From assembly GCF_947623445.1 (NCBI RefSeq), contig NC_135243.1, positions 6,326,501 to 6,390,500 on the forward strand: DNA of 64,000 bases, written 5' to 3'. Below the pieces are notes generated by a model that searched no databases, had not been told where the DNA came from, and saw only the letters and a list, made by a program, of their open reading frames with translations. Both the position numbers and the translations under genes were made by a program. This DNA is from Clavelina lepadiformis. Its lineage: Eukaryota > Chordata > Ascidiacea > Aplousobranchia > Clavelinidae. Shown here piece after piece: positions 46,494-58,946 of the stretch; position 1 is the stretch's first letter; every line of letters starts with the position of its first letter.

Positions 46494-49400
46494 TTTTGTT
46501 GTTTGATTTTTACGGTTTTCTTTAATTTGAGTCTAATTGCTTGTATCCTATAATCTAGTGCACAAACGTATTGAAATGTGATTGTAAAACAGGTAAAACA
46601 GGTAAAATGGGTATATCGTGGCGGCACCTGCGGAGTTTAGGAAGATGCCATTTGCGCTTTGCAGTCTGAGATAAGTTATTGAAATGAGTTTTTGTTTATT
46701 AACTTGTCACTTATACTGGAAGTTTAAATGAAATTTTACGTATTTTCTCTTTTTGTATATTAACATGCTCGTAGGTTCTGGCCCCGAAAATCTTTACATT
46801 ATTCGAAAAACTTGGCTGAAATGCTTGTATGTGACTATACGCAGACGTTATTCACGAATTCATACCAAGTTCTATGTTTATTTTATTTGTGATCCAGAAA
46901 AATTCTTTGAAGCATCTTTTTGCTGGAATGTCATAACTGATTGCTGACTGCTTCTTGCTGCTGTAAAAGCTGTTAATGCATTTGTATAAGTGGATTGTTA
47001 CTACAAATATGATTTTTGTCACAGAATTTATGACGTGGGGCGCATTACCGTCAAGGTGAAAAAACCACTGAAATTGTACACTTTAAAACATTTTTCATTT
47101 TACCTTAAAATAATGTGATGAACACGTTTAATATTTATTTTTGCAAAGAAGTTAGGATTATTACCTGCTTGTATCAACGTGAGTATTCAGTTTGAATAAC
47201 GTTTATGTATGTACAATGTAGGCTGTTCCTAAAAGTCGTAGAATTATGTTTTATTTTTTTATACTCAGCTGAACAAAGAGCTTCTGTGTTATATAACCAA
47301 TTGCCTTAAATCATTTTTCGAAAGTTATTATGTTACACCAGGAAACTGGAGCTTGTTGTGATAACACGGACATGTTGTACGCATATATACATCACGTACC
47401 AACACGAACCGAACAACACGTTTTTATTTAAAAATTTCAGCGCCACTGTGTTGCAAATGCGGACAAACTGTTAACGTATGGTTTGAAGTGTGTTCCATTT
47501 GAATTACTAATTTGGGTTTTGAAATATCTTAATGACGTCCAATACCAACACTTCTTATATCATTGCAAATAAAGCGCCTACGTAACATTACCACAAATAA
47601 GCTAAAGACAAAAACGTAAACTTATAACAGCATATTCGTTACAAGTAAAGTTTTTGCAACAGCCAAATGTTAACAGACATCTTTTAATCCAGAAACAGTG
47701 TCATATTACTGTGCATGAAGGCTAAAACCCCAGTGTTTGAAGTGCAACCACCGATTTTCATACGTACCTGCTTTCGAATTTAGATATATGAGCATATATG
47801 CGTTTTATAAGCAGGCGTTTGAACAATGTAATGGTCATGCTGCGTTAAAAGACTGCGCGGTCGAGCTTTACACAATAACACTTCTGTGTAGTTTTACGTT
47901 ACTCGATATCTAAAGTTTTTAAACCTGTTTCTTTGTATTTTGGAGAACCCCATTTAACTCCATATACACAGCAAGTTTAAAAACTTCTTCAAAAAATTAC
48001 TTTGTGATTTAAAATTAATGAATTTAAAATAAAAATTACACCACAAACGAAGGTTCACAATACATGAATCCTTACAAAAAATAGGCTGCTGAACAACTTG
48101 GGCTGGGTGGGAGTTCTTGGCGTTGTTCTTAGCTCTCTTCGGTGTAAGGACCTAGCACGGGGACCAGCGCGAGGAATTATCTGACTTGACTCTTGTGAAA
48201 AACCGAAAAAAAAACAAAGAAAAAAGAACCGTGGAAATGAAAGCATATGTATACTGGGCCGTGTACAACGGAGGAATAATTAAGAACCTATTAGATTATA
48301 TGTGGTTTAAAAACGATCACATTCAAAGTGATGGTAAATATTTGGTTGATGACTTTGATTAGCCCATGTTAGGAACTGGAACCCATATTATAAATACAAG
48401 TTGAAGAAAATATCGAGATTATAGATTAAGATTCTTTTATATTTCAGTTTTTATTTGCAGTATTTTTTATACTTTACATGTAGTTGTTGACGTTTAATGT
48501 TGAAAGAAAACTTGCCACTACCAATGTAATATTTTCAGTCATCCAAAAGCTAGTTTTCATAAATAAGTTACCGAGTAAAGTTACTCAATTCGAGTATTAG
48601 ACAAAACAACATGACGTTTTATGTTTCTGGAAATTGCTGCATGCAGGTTTTTCATCCAGGTACGATGTACTGTGAAAGCTATTCAGAATACCAATCCACC
48701 TATAGAGTCGTTTTCAGGGTAACCAAAACGGCGGAAGTAAATTTGAGACCATTATGACGTGACAAACGATCGATTTACTTTAAATGGTGCTGCATGACTT
48801 TAGATAGTCTCAGGAAAACGCCGTCACAACAGCAGTTACCAATTACCTGGTCGCTTATTCAAATACTTATTCGCAGATGAAGTTGCTAACTTTCTACTTT
48901 GTTACTTACACCTTTACTTATACTTACTTATATACTTATATTTACCTTTACTTTACCTTTACTTATTCGTAAGTATAATTGTTTATCGATAGCGGAAAAG
49001 CGACTAAAGAAACAACCAGGAAAACTATAACTTGCTTCAAGCGGATACCAGAAAATTATTTTTCTTTAAAAATTATGATGTGAAAAATATGACCAAACGG
49101 TAAACTCTAATCTATTCATTTTTGCAGTGTCTAATTGTACCTGTATTTTGTATCTGTGCCTGTATTTTTGGTTCAGTTCTGTAATGTTGTTTTTGGTTCG
49201 TTAGTATCTGAGTCGCCCTAATCTTCGATTCAGGCGATGTGCGTCATTTTTAAGTCCAGTGACGTAGTTCAAAATTTCCAGTCTTTCTGAAGTATACTTC
49301 CTCAATTTTGGCTACACTGCCCTAATTTCATTACATCAAAGCAGAAAATTCATAATGTCGTATCCTATCAAGGAGAATTTAGCTTAAGCGTTTTCAAATT

Positions 49401-49799
49401 TAAGCGCAAATAGAAATACCCTTGCCTTTATACTTGCAAGTACAATATTGGACATTTTACAATTGGACACTTTACAATTCATGTCGTTTAAAAAGAAACC
49501 ACTTTTATTAACATTGTCGTTAGGATAGTCATACAAGATTTCCGAAACTGTTGTTACACTTTTGAGTTTAGACTTTGTAAACAAGATGGCGTGAATAATG
49601 TCTTAAAACGTATCAGGTTGAAAATAAACAAAAAATTTACAGACTGTTGTTTCTTGTGAACCCTGATGTTTATCCAGCTCAGGAAATCTTGTATTACCTA
49701 CCGGTTAGTTACGTAGTCACTGGTATATAACGTTTATAGATTCCAACGTTTGTTCCGGGCGTGCATTTATACAAACCTAATAATAGGCCGTACACATGT
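46494..49799. other. Long non-genic stretch
   Basis: 3.3 kb of AT-rich sequence. There is a run of CTTATACTTACTTATA-like repeats at about 48890-48985. No gene recognised. Confidence 0.5.
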
Positions 49800-49801
49800 T
49801 G

Positions 49802-50089
49802 TGTAAAACGCAGATGCTTAAGCCAGATCTGATCCTTTCACGGCGAACCGCCAGACCCGAGTCACACTTGGGTGTTGGTGAGAACTGATCTTTAAAGACC
49901 ACACTAATAGACGTCGACTTAAAGTTAAAATTTAATAGAGAAACGACCACTATAAAAGTATAGTGTAAAGAGAAAGCGCCCTGTCACCATGATGATGTCA
50001 CGCATGATGTCACCAACACTCACAAACCGAGCTAATTGATGTTTTCGAAAAAAACTCCAGAGGGAACCGTCGTATTTCATTTTGCAACA
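49802..50089. repeat. Possible third solo LTR of the same group
   Basis: Begins TGTAAAACGC and contains AGCCAGATCTGATCCTTTCACGGCGAACCGC-like sequence (quoted in part), which aligns with the conserved block of the LTRs at 20584 and 31047 at the same distance from the start. It ends near GCAACA. No target duplication is visible, so the ends are approximate and the copy is older. Confidence 0.4.
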
Positions 50090-50261
50090 ATTACCTTTTG
50101 AATGTAAGTGTATTGACAGATAAAAACACACGAAAAAGAGCACAATGCTGTTTTAAATAAAATCACACATTTCAAGTTAGAAAATACTAGAAATCAGTGC
50201 GATATCACGACTTGATAAATATAAGCCAAAGATCGTATCAAAGATTCTCGCAGAGGAAAAT

Positions 50262-50345
50262 AACTACACGGTTAAGGCAGTTGCTTCGCCAGCACTCACA
50301 TCCGAACCGGTGTCACAGACTTTTGGGTAAGGGAACGTGCCTAAC
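50262..50345 (+). repeat. tRNA-derived SINE-like fragment
   Basis: ACGGTTAAGGCAGTTGCTTC resembles the A-box side of tRNA-derived SINEs, and CATCCGAACCGGTGTC about 25 bp later resembles a worn B box. It does not fold as a convincing tRNA gene and lacks a full 5' acceptor arm. Confidence 0.3.
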
Positions 50346-50589
50346 AAAATTAGTGATGTAATCAAATCGGTGCAGAATTCCTACTGTAATTAATGATTAC
50401 ATTTTGCGGCCAAAGGCGAAGCAACTAAACTTACTAAAGCATGAACTACAGGGAGTGCAGGCTGTGTAAAGTTCGGGCAATACAAAATAATACACAAAAA
50501 TAGATAAAATCAAAAGCAAATGACGAAAGAAAAACCACCAAACATATGTAGTTATCAACATTATAGCCGATAGATTAATTGAAACCATA

Positions 50590-50655
50590 GATGCTTAACA
50601 AGTAACAAAAACATGTTTTTGTTACGCATGTAACATGTAACATGTAACATGTAAC
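50590..50655. repeat. AACATGT tandem repeat
   Basis: CATGTAACATGTAACATGTA repeats run directly up to the start of the decayed receptor copy and may mark its truncation point. Confidence 0.7.
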
Positions 50656-51300
50656 ATGTTAGTTTTGAAAACACCTAATGCCACGAGCAAGTTGCTTGCT
50701 TTCGGATCAGAACTCACACTGTTTTAATACAAACAGCCATTCAAGATTGCCTTACGGCAAATGTCGGTTGTATGTTTTAACCGCAAGTTGGCGTTACATG
50801 ACATGCATGTTGGTCAGTTCCCCAAGTTCTTATTGTATATTTGGTCATCCCACGCTGCTCTTCCTGTTTATTTCCAAGAAGTATCTTATTTTATCGTAAC
50901 ATGCTCACACCGTGTTTCTTATATTGATATTTCCTATATTGAACAAAGCAATATGAGGACTTGCTTGAGGTTTCGCCTGAAATAAGATATGTTCCAAAAA
51001 AGCTATCTGTCGGGCAAAGTTTGAAACGTAGTTGCCTTGGTAAATTCAAAATGTAAATGTAATGTACTCATAATTCAAATGCAAATGTAAATATCAATTA
51101 TGGTGAGTACGGATAATTATGACAAAACCAATTAAATAATTATCTGTGTAATCTTTTCAACCCTTACTTCAATTCTGATTCCAACTATAGCAATCACTGC
51201 GCTGCCACGTAACGAGAATAGAAGGCTTACGAGTTTACTTAATGACTTTGATGGGGTAACTTTGATGTGCTCGTTGACAACTTCTCTTAAACTATATGCA
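50656..51300 (+). pseudogene. Decayed receptor-family copy (5'-truncated)
   Basis: DNA similarity to receptor gene 5 runs from its TM4 region to TM7. Examples are FGHPTLLFLF against FGHSMLLFLF of TM5, AAATGCAAATGTAAATA in the third loop, and GAATAGAAGGCTTACGAGTT against GAATAGAAGGATCTCGAACT before TM7. The part before TM4 (N-terminus to TM3) is absent, being replaced by the AACATGT repeat. Several frame changes break the reading, and the third loop is shortened. It lies between gene 5 and gene 6, so it is a dead tandem duplicate of that subgroup. Confidence 0.88.
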
Positions 51301-52787
51301 CTTTGTCTTTGACTTCACTTTCCATGTTGTATCAAGTTATGCCTTATCGATCACTCCCGTTTCTGAAAACACAACATACAATTCGGTAAATCAGTAATAA
51401 ATCACTAGTGTCAGGTTATCGTCAACTTATTGACCAATTGTAAAGTTTTTGCACTTTAGTCGAACGTTACACCAAATTATTATTGGAATTGGTTTCATGG
51501 TTTTATAAAGACACTACAGTTTTTAAACGCGCCTCACAAAAACAACACCAATTGACCGACATATATTCATGGTTTTTGCTATAAGGTTTGCTTTGTATTT
51601 CAAACGTGACTGCTTGTAACAGGAAATAGGGTGATCAGAAAATTTTCGGTTTACACGCAGAACAATTCGCTGTTGAATATTTTCCCCAACAAAGGTGCGC
51701 TGAAGTATAAAACAACTTAACGCCACACATAACACCATGCGATGTTTTCGTTCGATACAAACATAAATGTTCGTGCACGGATTCGAAAGCGCAAGAATCA
51801 CGTTAAATCGGGAAATACTTTTTACGTTTGCAGATGTCTTTGTCTGGACTAAAAAAGAGGAATGGATATTCCGGTAGCGAAATAGCTGTTTTGGACAAAT
51901 ATGCTGTTTGTTACCAAACAGGTTTAGTCAACACTTAATATTCGCTGAACTGACGGGAACTATATACGCAAGTTTATCATTGCACCACCAAGTTAGTTGT
52001 TAAGTCAGCGATGGCGTTATAACGAACAATGGTTTTTTGGACGCCACGATGACCTTTACTAGGACTAGCGGTCCGCTAAACATAGGAACATCAGACCTGT
52101 CATATGTTTAAAGGAGGAAGTGTAGTAAAAATAGTGCTATGGTTGTTGTGTTTTCTGCGCACTAAGCAGCTTTGATGGAGCGTAATAAGCAGCTCAGTAC
52201 CTCTTTCAACAGCGAAGGTTGCCTCAGCCTAAACTAATCCCAACATAGCATTGTTTGGCAGCTTTACAATGCAGAGTGTGTCAAAGGTTTGTATTTACTA
52301 CAGGATGGGTTGTGTATGAAGCCAGCAGATTCTTCATTATGGTAATTACACAATTTCAGACAAAGAATTTCGAGAGTTCAGACGAAGATACTTGCATGAG
52401 AAATCTGCATTGATCTGCAAAGGCATAGGCAGTAGTGTTTATACCGTACATTTTTTGTGTCATATCATGTTTGTTTGTCCGTATACTTACATGCAAATGA
52501 CTCCATGTAACATTAAACAAGCTCTTTCATAGTGTGGCTAGTTTAGAATTAAGACTGAGACCCCCCGTTGTTTCCCCAAAAAATGCTTTTCTCTTTTGCC
52601 TATATGTTTTTTTCAATGTTATTGAGTAACTTATGGTAACGAATATTCTTGAACACAGTAAGTTTAGACAGATGAGTTTGTTGGGTCCATGTATAAACAC
52701 AAGGTTCAAGTATGGTTTACTATGTAAGTTGTTTTTTGTTTATAGATATAACTCTTTGTTAAGAAGGAAAAATTGTTGCGTATTGCA
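51301..52787. other. Intergenic upstream of receptor 6
   Basis: Nothing recognised. Confidence 0.5.
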
Positions 52788-53918
52788 ATGACCACTACCG
52801 TGTCAGCCCTTTCAGTTCCTCTGTTGAATGGTAGTTCGCATGAACCGCTAAAACCACTTTGGAGACGTTTAGACTGGATTATACCGGTATCGATCAACAT
52901 CTTTTTGATATTTCTGACGTTTTGGATCTTCTTCTCTTTGGTCCATTATGGAATACGTAACAATAAGTGGAAAAAGATGAAAAGAAGAAACGACCTGAAA
53001 CTGAGTAGCGGAATCATCTATTCGTCAACAATTTTCTGTGCTTTCGCAGCCTTATGTAGGCTCACTGCCAGTCAAATGTCGTTTTCGGTCGGATTAGGAG
53101 GAGGCAAAGATGTTGAATGCGAAAGGATTTCTGATGCGCTTCGCTCGTTGTATTGCATAATGCTATTTTCAGGGTATGTATTCCTATGGCTCCGCCAGCG
53201 CATCTTCTACAAGCATAACATGATGCAAGTCAAGTTTAACTGCTTGCTGAAGGTTTTCAGCTTTACAAGTATCTTCCTCTTGTTTACTTCCGGGCTGTGC
53301 GTGCTCCTGTTCCAATCGGTGCCAATCACACATCCGTCCTCAGTTGACGGGTGCATATTCATGCCAGGAAATGAAGATAACAAAACGTCGACGCTGATCA
53401 TTGGTTCAGTGTTTGTTACACTCGGTCAAGCAATGCTCGTGTTCTTGTTTATCTATCCGCTCAAGCGTTTTATCTGCGAAGGTTCTTGTTTGATGTTGGC
53501 GTTGAGCACCACGGATGCCAGGGATTCGAGAACAGAATTCTCCTCCGCCGCACAGAGCTCTTTCAACGCGGAAAACTCTCACTACCAACCATCTAATCCT
53601 TCCTCGGATGCGGCTGAAGGGTCTGAACATCCGGTGACTTTGCCGCGTTTGAGATCCAGAAGATCACCTACTATGAAAACGACCAAGGTTGTGAGCAGGA
53701 TAATGCTCAGAACGATCATCTTCGCAATCATCTCTGTCATTACCGACGTTTTACTCCTCATCATCACTTACTATGCTCTGCCTAAGGATGGCAACCGAAG
53801 GGTCTCCAACATTCTTTACGACCTTAACACCTTCGGGAACCTGATGCTGGTCATATGTTCATTCTCATCCTACAGTGAAATGCTGGCGTCACCTTGTCAC
53901 CGACAGACGTTACAATGA
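52788..53918 (+). CDS. Seven-transmembrane GPCR-like receptor, family copy 6
   Basis: Intronless, 376 aa from the ATG at 52788 (the frame opens slightly earlier at a TTG). The N-terminus has one sequon (NGS), then RRLDWIIP before TM1 (about 28-54). C111 and R136 keep the 25-residue spacing; TM3 ends LWLRQRIFYKHNMM. A Cys in SSVDGCIF precedes TM5. The third loop (about 228-300) is Ser-rich and contains RLRSRRSPTMK. TM6 begins RIMLRTIIFAIISVITD, and TM7 has NILYDLNTFGNLMLVICSF. AATAAA is at 53975. Closest to copy 5. Confidence 0.86.
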   Translation: MTTTVSALSVPLLNGSSHEPLKPLWRRLDWIIPVSINIFLIFLTFWIFFSLVHYGIRNNKWKKMKRRNDLKLSSGIIYSSTIFCAFAALCRLTASQMSFSVGLGGGKDVECERISDALRSLYCIMLFSGYVFLWLRQRIFYKHNMMQVKFNCLLKVFSFTSIFLLFTSGLCVLLFQSVPITHPSSVDGCIFMPGNEDNKTSTLIIGSVFVTLGQAMLVFLFIYPLKRFICEGSCLMLALSTTDARDSRTEFSSAAQSSFNAENSHYQPSNPSSDAAEGSEHPVTLPRLRSRRSPTMKTTKVVSRIMLRTIIFAIISVITDVLLLIITYYALPKDGNRRVSNILYDLNTFGNLMLVICSFSSYSEMLASPCHRQTLQ

Positions 53919-56900
53919 TCTTAGAAACTTATATTCTAAGCTCTTTGCTTCTCTGCAACCACCGGGACATCAGTAATAAATCTGTGTTGTCGACATTGTT
54001 GTTTGTTGCAAGAAAGCCGTACTCGAAAGGCTTATGTCGATGAGGTTGTGATTTTAAGTTGAGGCATAATTTGTTAAAGTCTTTTCACTGGAAGAGTGTA
54101 AAAATCATTTAAATGACATACCTATCATTAAACTCATAACCCTCATATGTTCCGATGTTCATTGTTCAAAAAAAAACGTACTTGAATCTTTCCATTGTGC
54201 TTATTTCCACAAATTTAAAATAACTTGATTAGCTTCATTTTATTTTCATAAATTGGCTCACTTGTAAATGTCATTACTGTTTGCTGTTTACTAGCCATAG
54301 CACTTACACTTTAATCATACTAGTTATAAAATCGATACGTTATATCTGTCTGGCGCCGAATAGTGGCAAATCAAGCATCTATGGAGAAAGAAAAAACACT
54401 AATAAATTTACTCCTGAATGATTGAGCAATTGTTTTATCTTAAGCCGTTATTTGAACGTGCGATGGCTATGATGGATATCTATAGGCCACTGAAAAATGT
54501 GGGTAGACCTAATCCCAACAGTTTTGTTATTTATCAGTGATTCAAAGGTTATAAATAAAAATATCTCGTGTTGCAGTTTAAAAAATAAAACACTTGATTG
54601 AAATTTTGATTGCAGATATCGACTGGTTTATATTCTTTAAACTTTTAGTTGTTTTTTACCAATGCTCTTTAAATTACTTTTAGACGGAAGTTATCATCTA
54701 CCACACATTACGTCAAAGAGTGGTTACTAATGACAACGAAGCACTTTTACTTCCTTGTTAGCTATCACGTGAAGTTGTTGCGTGAACAAAAAGTGAAAAA
54801 TGAAAATTAGTTGAAATGTTGTAAAACTCAATATAAAAAAGTTGGTTTAATTAAAACAATTGCTATCTTGAAGGGCAAACTTCTTGTTTTTTTACAAAAT
54901 ATTGTACACATGAAACGAAAGGGCTTCCCTATCAATTCCATCAAAGAAATAAAAAAAATTTAGGAACATAACGAAAAATTCTGAAATAACATTATCAACG
55001 AACGGAATGTGACCAACAGCGTATAGTTAAGTATCGAAAAGATACTTTAACCTGTGCCAATGGGGAAGCTGTTTGGACCAATTTGAGCTAAATTATTGCG
55101 ATAATGATATTTTTCTGTAATTCATATAAAAATGCATTCCATAACAAAAAAATTCTAAATTTTATTTTAAACGTGTGTTTATTTTTATGCCAATAATTTA
55201 ATAAGTCTTTCAATCATTTTCTTTACCCAAATACTTTGATAGCTATAAGGCCATATTTTCTTACTCCACAGCAAGTGGCTAAAAGTTTGGAAATGTTGCC
55301 TCCTAAAGTTCAATAAAAATCTTATAGTTTTGTGATTTTTTCTTAAAGTGTTATTGATGTGTGCCATTATGAAATTAAAATCTTGAAAAGTTAATGAAAA
55401 CTTATCCATTTATCAACAGAAACTGCATGCGCTCACTCAAAATCAAATTCCGTAGGTTTAATGACTTGCTTTTTGTTGGCCAGAAGAGCAACCATGTTAT
55501 AAAACATGAATTCTTCCCCTGCAAAGCCATTGCCCAGGATGCCTCAAAAATATCATCAATCCGATGGCATATTTCCACATGGATCAGGATCCTTCTGTGC
55601 TATGTTCATGCAAAGAAGTTAAAGAGTCGGTGCCATCCACCGCACAAAACAGAAAACAACAGCAGCATACACCAATCAACTTCCTTGAAAAGTAGCATAG
55701 ATAATTATGTCATTCTCTTTCCGTTCGTAGAAAATGATCACGAGTTGGTTGGCACTTGTCCATAAGATTCATTTCTATAGTTACTTTTTTCCATAGACAC
55801 AGGCTAAACCCACACAACGCATCTCCCTTGCATTTCCAACCTCAAATAACTATATTTCCAGATCTCATTTACGATGACTAATATAGTGACTGGTTCGTAA
55901 TGTATAATGTAATACGAGGAAGAAATCGTTGTTTGATTTTGCAATCTGGTGATGAAATATATACGTTTCAGGTTTACCGGTTTCGAAATTGATAATTAAT
56001 TTATTGCACCATTGGTACTAATGCACAGTGCAGCTTTGTGCAGAATATAATGGAGTTAGAAGTAAATGGTCGACCTGTGTAATTGCATTTTTTGATGTTT
56101 TATGCATGTATAACTTAATTATTGGAAGGTAAATGTAGAATAATTTTGCATCAATAGTTACGTACATGTCGGTTTAGATTAGTCACAATAGCGTAAACGG
56201 GACGTTGATATAAAATATCTAGTCTATCTTCCGGAGCTATGATTAAGCGTAATAATTTAAGTAGTGACATATACTGCGTTGGTGGAATTATTTAGGCTAT
56301 GTCGAACAAACAACAGTAACAACATTATTTCGTTGTTGCTATTAGTACGCGTGTGGCTTATGAATCGCTTGCTATAAAGAATGCAGTTTGATTAAGCTTA
56401 TAGTTTAAAAATCGAACTTCTACTTGACAGAAAAATTTTCCAGTCAGAAAAAGAAAATCAAACTATGACTAAAATCAACAACGTTTATCGAGCTCTTGTA
56501 TTTATCAAAGCAGACTATTACTTCGTCAGTGACATTGTAGGCTCCTAGCTGCTGTTTCTCAGTCGCTTATTGAAGTTTTCGTGATTCATTGTTTAAAAAA
56601 ACTTTTGTGGAACTTAGGCTTATCTAATTAAAAGCTTTGCTGCACTTGAGTCATATCACGACTTTTCCGAAGTGTCACGCAGAAAACAAACAAAACATCA
56701 CAAGATGTAACGTGACGTCACGAAACGTAATAAAAACTCTGTAACGACTAAAAATGCACAACCAGTTACCATCACTAGCTGAGATATTTATATTGGTGTT
56801 TATTTCTTGGTAGTTTTATGTTTTGCAAAGTTTTGACCACTTCTGAACGGAAATTCCTTGTAGCATTATTGCTATAATTAGCATTTCAAAGAATGTTTAG

Positions 56901-57170
56901 AAGGAAACGTCAACCGAGAGCAAAAAGGTTCGATTAAGTTTTCATTTTGCATGTGAAAATGTAGATACAGCACCGCAACAGATATCAAAGGATACTTACT
57001 CCATCACGCTCCTTTCCTATTGCATGTTAGTAAAAAATTGAGTAAATGTATAAAGACACTAAAATGTACATGTTTGAAAGCCTAACAATTTTGGAATTTG
57101 GCAATAGTACGAGTAGTTTGTTTTGGTAAACAAGCTGACAATTTTTTTACATTTTTATCTCATTTTTTTG
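53919..57170. other. Long non-genic stretch
   Basis: 3.2 kb with the 3' UTR of receptor 6 at its left edge. A 123-codon forward frame at 55394-55765 is open by its length but shows no family resemblance. Its reverse complement has scattered readable pieces, so it may be a worn element. Confidence 0.4.
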
Positions 57171-57171
57171 C

Positions 57172-57334
57172 ATGCAGCCAAAATTGGCTGACTCATGTTC
57201 ATAATGCATTGCGTCCCTTAAACGTTAAAAACATCTACAACGGAGAAGCAGAAGCGCAAGATGTATTTCTGGCTGCTATAAACTTTGCAATCACGTTTCT
57301 TTCGTTTTTTGTAATAAAGCAAGTGTCAAAATAA
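57172..57334 (+). CDS. Possible terminal exon of an unrecognised small membrane protein
   Basis: An acceptor-like TTTTTTTGCATGCAG is followed by about 50 open codons. They read QNWLTHVHNALRPLNVKNIY, then GEAEAQDVF and a hydrophobic segment AAINFAITFLSFFVI, ending KQVSK and TAA. An AATAAA overlaps the stop region. This looks like a C-terminal exon with a tail anchor, but I found no convincing upstream exon in the window and no family match. It ends about 450 bp before receptor gene 7. Confidence 0.3.
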
Positions 57335-57779
57335 AGTAATCCATTAATCATTTTCGGAAGACGGCACTTTGTTTGCCAGGCAGTGCTCCGCAGCATGAGC
57401 CTGAATAACACATGTTTGGTGTGCTAGATTTAGAAAAAGCTTGTTCACGAGTATTGGCTGGTTTGACACAAAACGTTTGAGGCGTTCGGTTGTTATTAAA
57501 TGACTCTTGAGTAAAATTATATGGCCAAGAAGTTTGAAATATTAACAAATAAATGCATTAAATGCATATTAACAAATAAATATTATAAATGCAAATATTC
57601 CAGCTCTAAGTGGATATGACAAAAGTAATTTATTTCTAAAAGAAAGTTTTGTTGCAGTCAAGCAGAAAATTCAAGAAAGGATGAATTAAAAGCTGTTACT
57701 AAGACAAACAGAGCTGCAGTAATTTAACTGTAGTTTTATGTTTCAAAGTGTAACGCATAGTTATATCTTTTGCTGTAAA

Positions 57780-58946
57780 ATGAACGTGACCATCGCCACC
57801 AACGTCACAGATGTTGAATACTTTCGAGAGCAGCATTACGATTGGATACTGGCAGTGTTTATTACGTCACTCTTGATGGTTTTCACGCTATGGATTATAT
57901 TCTCGCTTTCACATTACGGCATCAAAACTAGGACGTGGTCCAGGTCACAGCTGAGAAACGCAGACAAACTCAGTGGTGGCATCATCTACACGTCTACTTT
58001 GTGCTGTGCAATTATGTCTTTGATACGGTACATCAGCAGCCTTGTAGGTTACAACGTGGGCTTTGGGACCTCGGCAACAGACATGGACGCTTGCGAGAGA
58101 ATTTCTGATGCCCAGTTTGCAATTTATTGCCTGGTTCTCTTCTCGGTTTATATCTTCTTGTGGTTACGACAAAGAGTCTTCTACGATAACGAGATGCTCA
58201 ACACAAATTTCAGTACAACCTTGAAGTTTTTCAGCGTGGTTAGTATCGTCCTTATATTCGTTGCTGGGATTGGAGTAATTTTAATATCCGCCTTACCGCA
58301 AACGTACCCATCTTCCCTAAAAGGGTGCACCTATCAAGCTTCAGACAAAGGTCTCGACGACGCGTCGTGGATAGCCGGTGGCGCAGTTTTGGTCTTGGGG
58401 CAAACGATTCTCGTCGCTCTTTTTATTTACCCACTTCAAAAGAACGTTGAGCTAAGTTGTAGGCCAACGAGTTTCTTCTCAAGATGTTTAAAGCGACGGC
58501 ACGATGAGGATACCTCGGTACAGTTCCAAGAGTCCAACAGAGACGGGAGGAATCCAAACATCCGACAAAATAGCTACGGTGACTCCATTCAAGTCATATC
58601 GATCGCGACGAATTTCAATCAAAGCAACAACCAAGCCCGGCCAACATTTCGGCGAAACCTTTCTAAACGTTCCACGGCCAGGGTAATAAGGATTATGAGG
58701 CGTACAATTATCTTTGGAGCTCTGTCAATTTTCAGCGACATAGCTTTGCTGCTAGTGTCAACCTTTACTGTCGACGGCACAGCTGAGCACAGAAGAATGT
58801 CCTTGACGATATATGATGTCAATGTTTTCTTGAACCTCATGCTTGTCATCTGTTCCTTCCTTTCGTACAAAGACATGCTCATGTCGCCATGGAAACGCAG
58901 CGTCAGCGAGAACAATTCACAGGTCTCTGGTTCCAACAGCAACTAA
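57780..58946 (+). CDS. Seven-transmembrane GPCR-like receptor, family copy 7
   Basis: Intronless, 388 aa from the ATG at 57780 (A at -3). An in-frame ATG at 57738 would add 14 residues but has T at -3 and makes the N-terminus longer than in the relatives. Two sequons (NVT, twice) precede YDWIL and TM1 (about 21-46). C105 and R130 keep the 25-residue spacing; TM3 ends LWLRQRVFY. A Cys in SSLKGCTY precedes TM5. The third loop (about 215-300) is long, with many Arg, Asn and Ser. TM7 has FLNLMLVICSFLSYKDML. It is most like copy 1 in TM6-TM7 (TVDGTAEHRRMS against SLHGSAVQRRIS). Confidence 0.85.
   Translation: MNVTIATNVTDVEYFREQHYDWILAVFITSLLMVFTLWIIFSLSHYGIKTRTWSRSQLRNADKLSGGIIYTSTLCCAIMSLIRYISSLVGYNVGFGTSATDMDACERISDAQFAIYCLVLFSVYIFLWLRQRVFYDNEMLNTNFSTTLKFFSVVSIVLIFVAGIGVILISALPQTYPSSLKGCTYQASDKGLDDASWIAGGAVLVLGQTILVALFIYPLQKNVELSCRPTSFFSRCLKRRHDEDTSVQFQESNRDGRNPNIRQNSYGDSIQVISIATNFNQSNNQARPTFRRNLSKRSTARVIRIMRRTIIFGALSIFSDIALLLVSTFTVDGTAEHRRMSLTIYDVNVFLNLMLVICSFLSYKDMLMSPWKRSVSENNSQVSGSNSN

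Noticed and set aside
50262-50345. A true tRNA gene
   Set aside because: Box-like motifs are present but no full cloverleaf can be drawn; treated as a SINE-like fragment.
55394-55765. 123-codon frame as a gene
   Set aside because: Starts and ends without context, no family motif, and the opposite strand is equally suggestive; left as unexplained.
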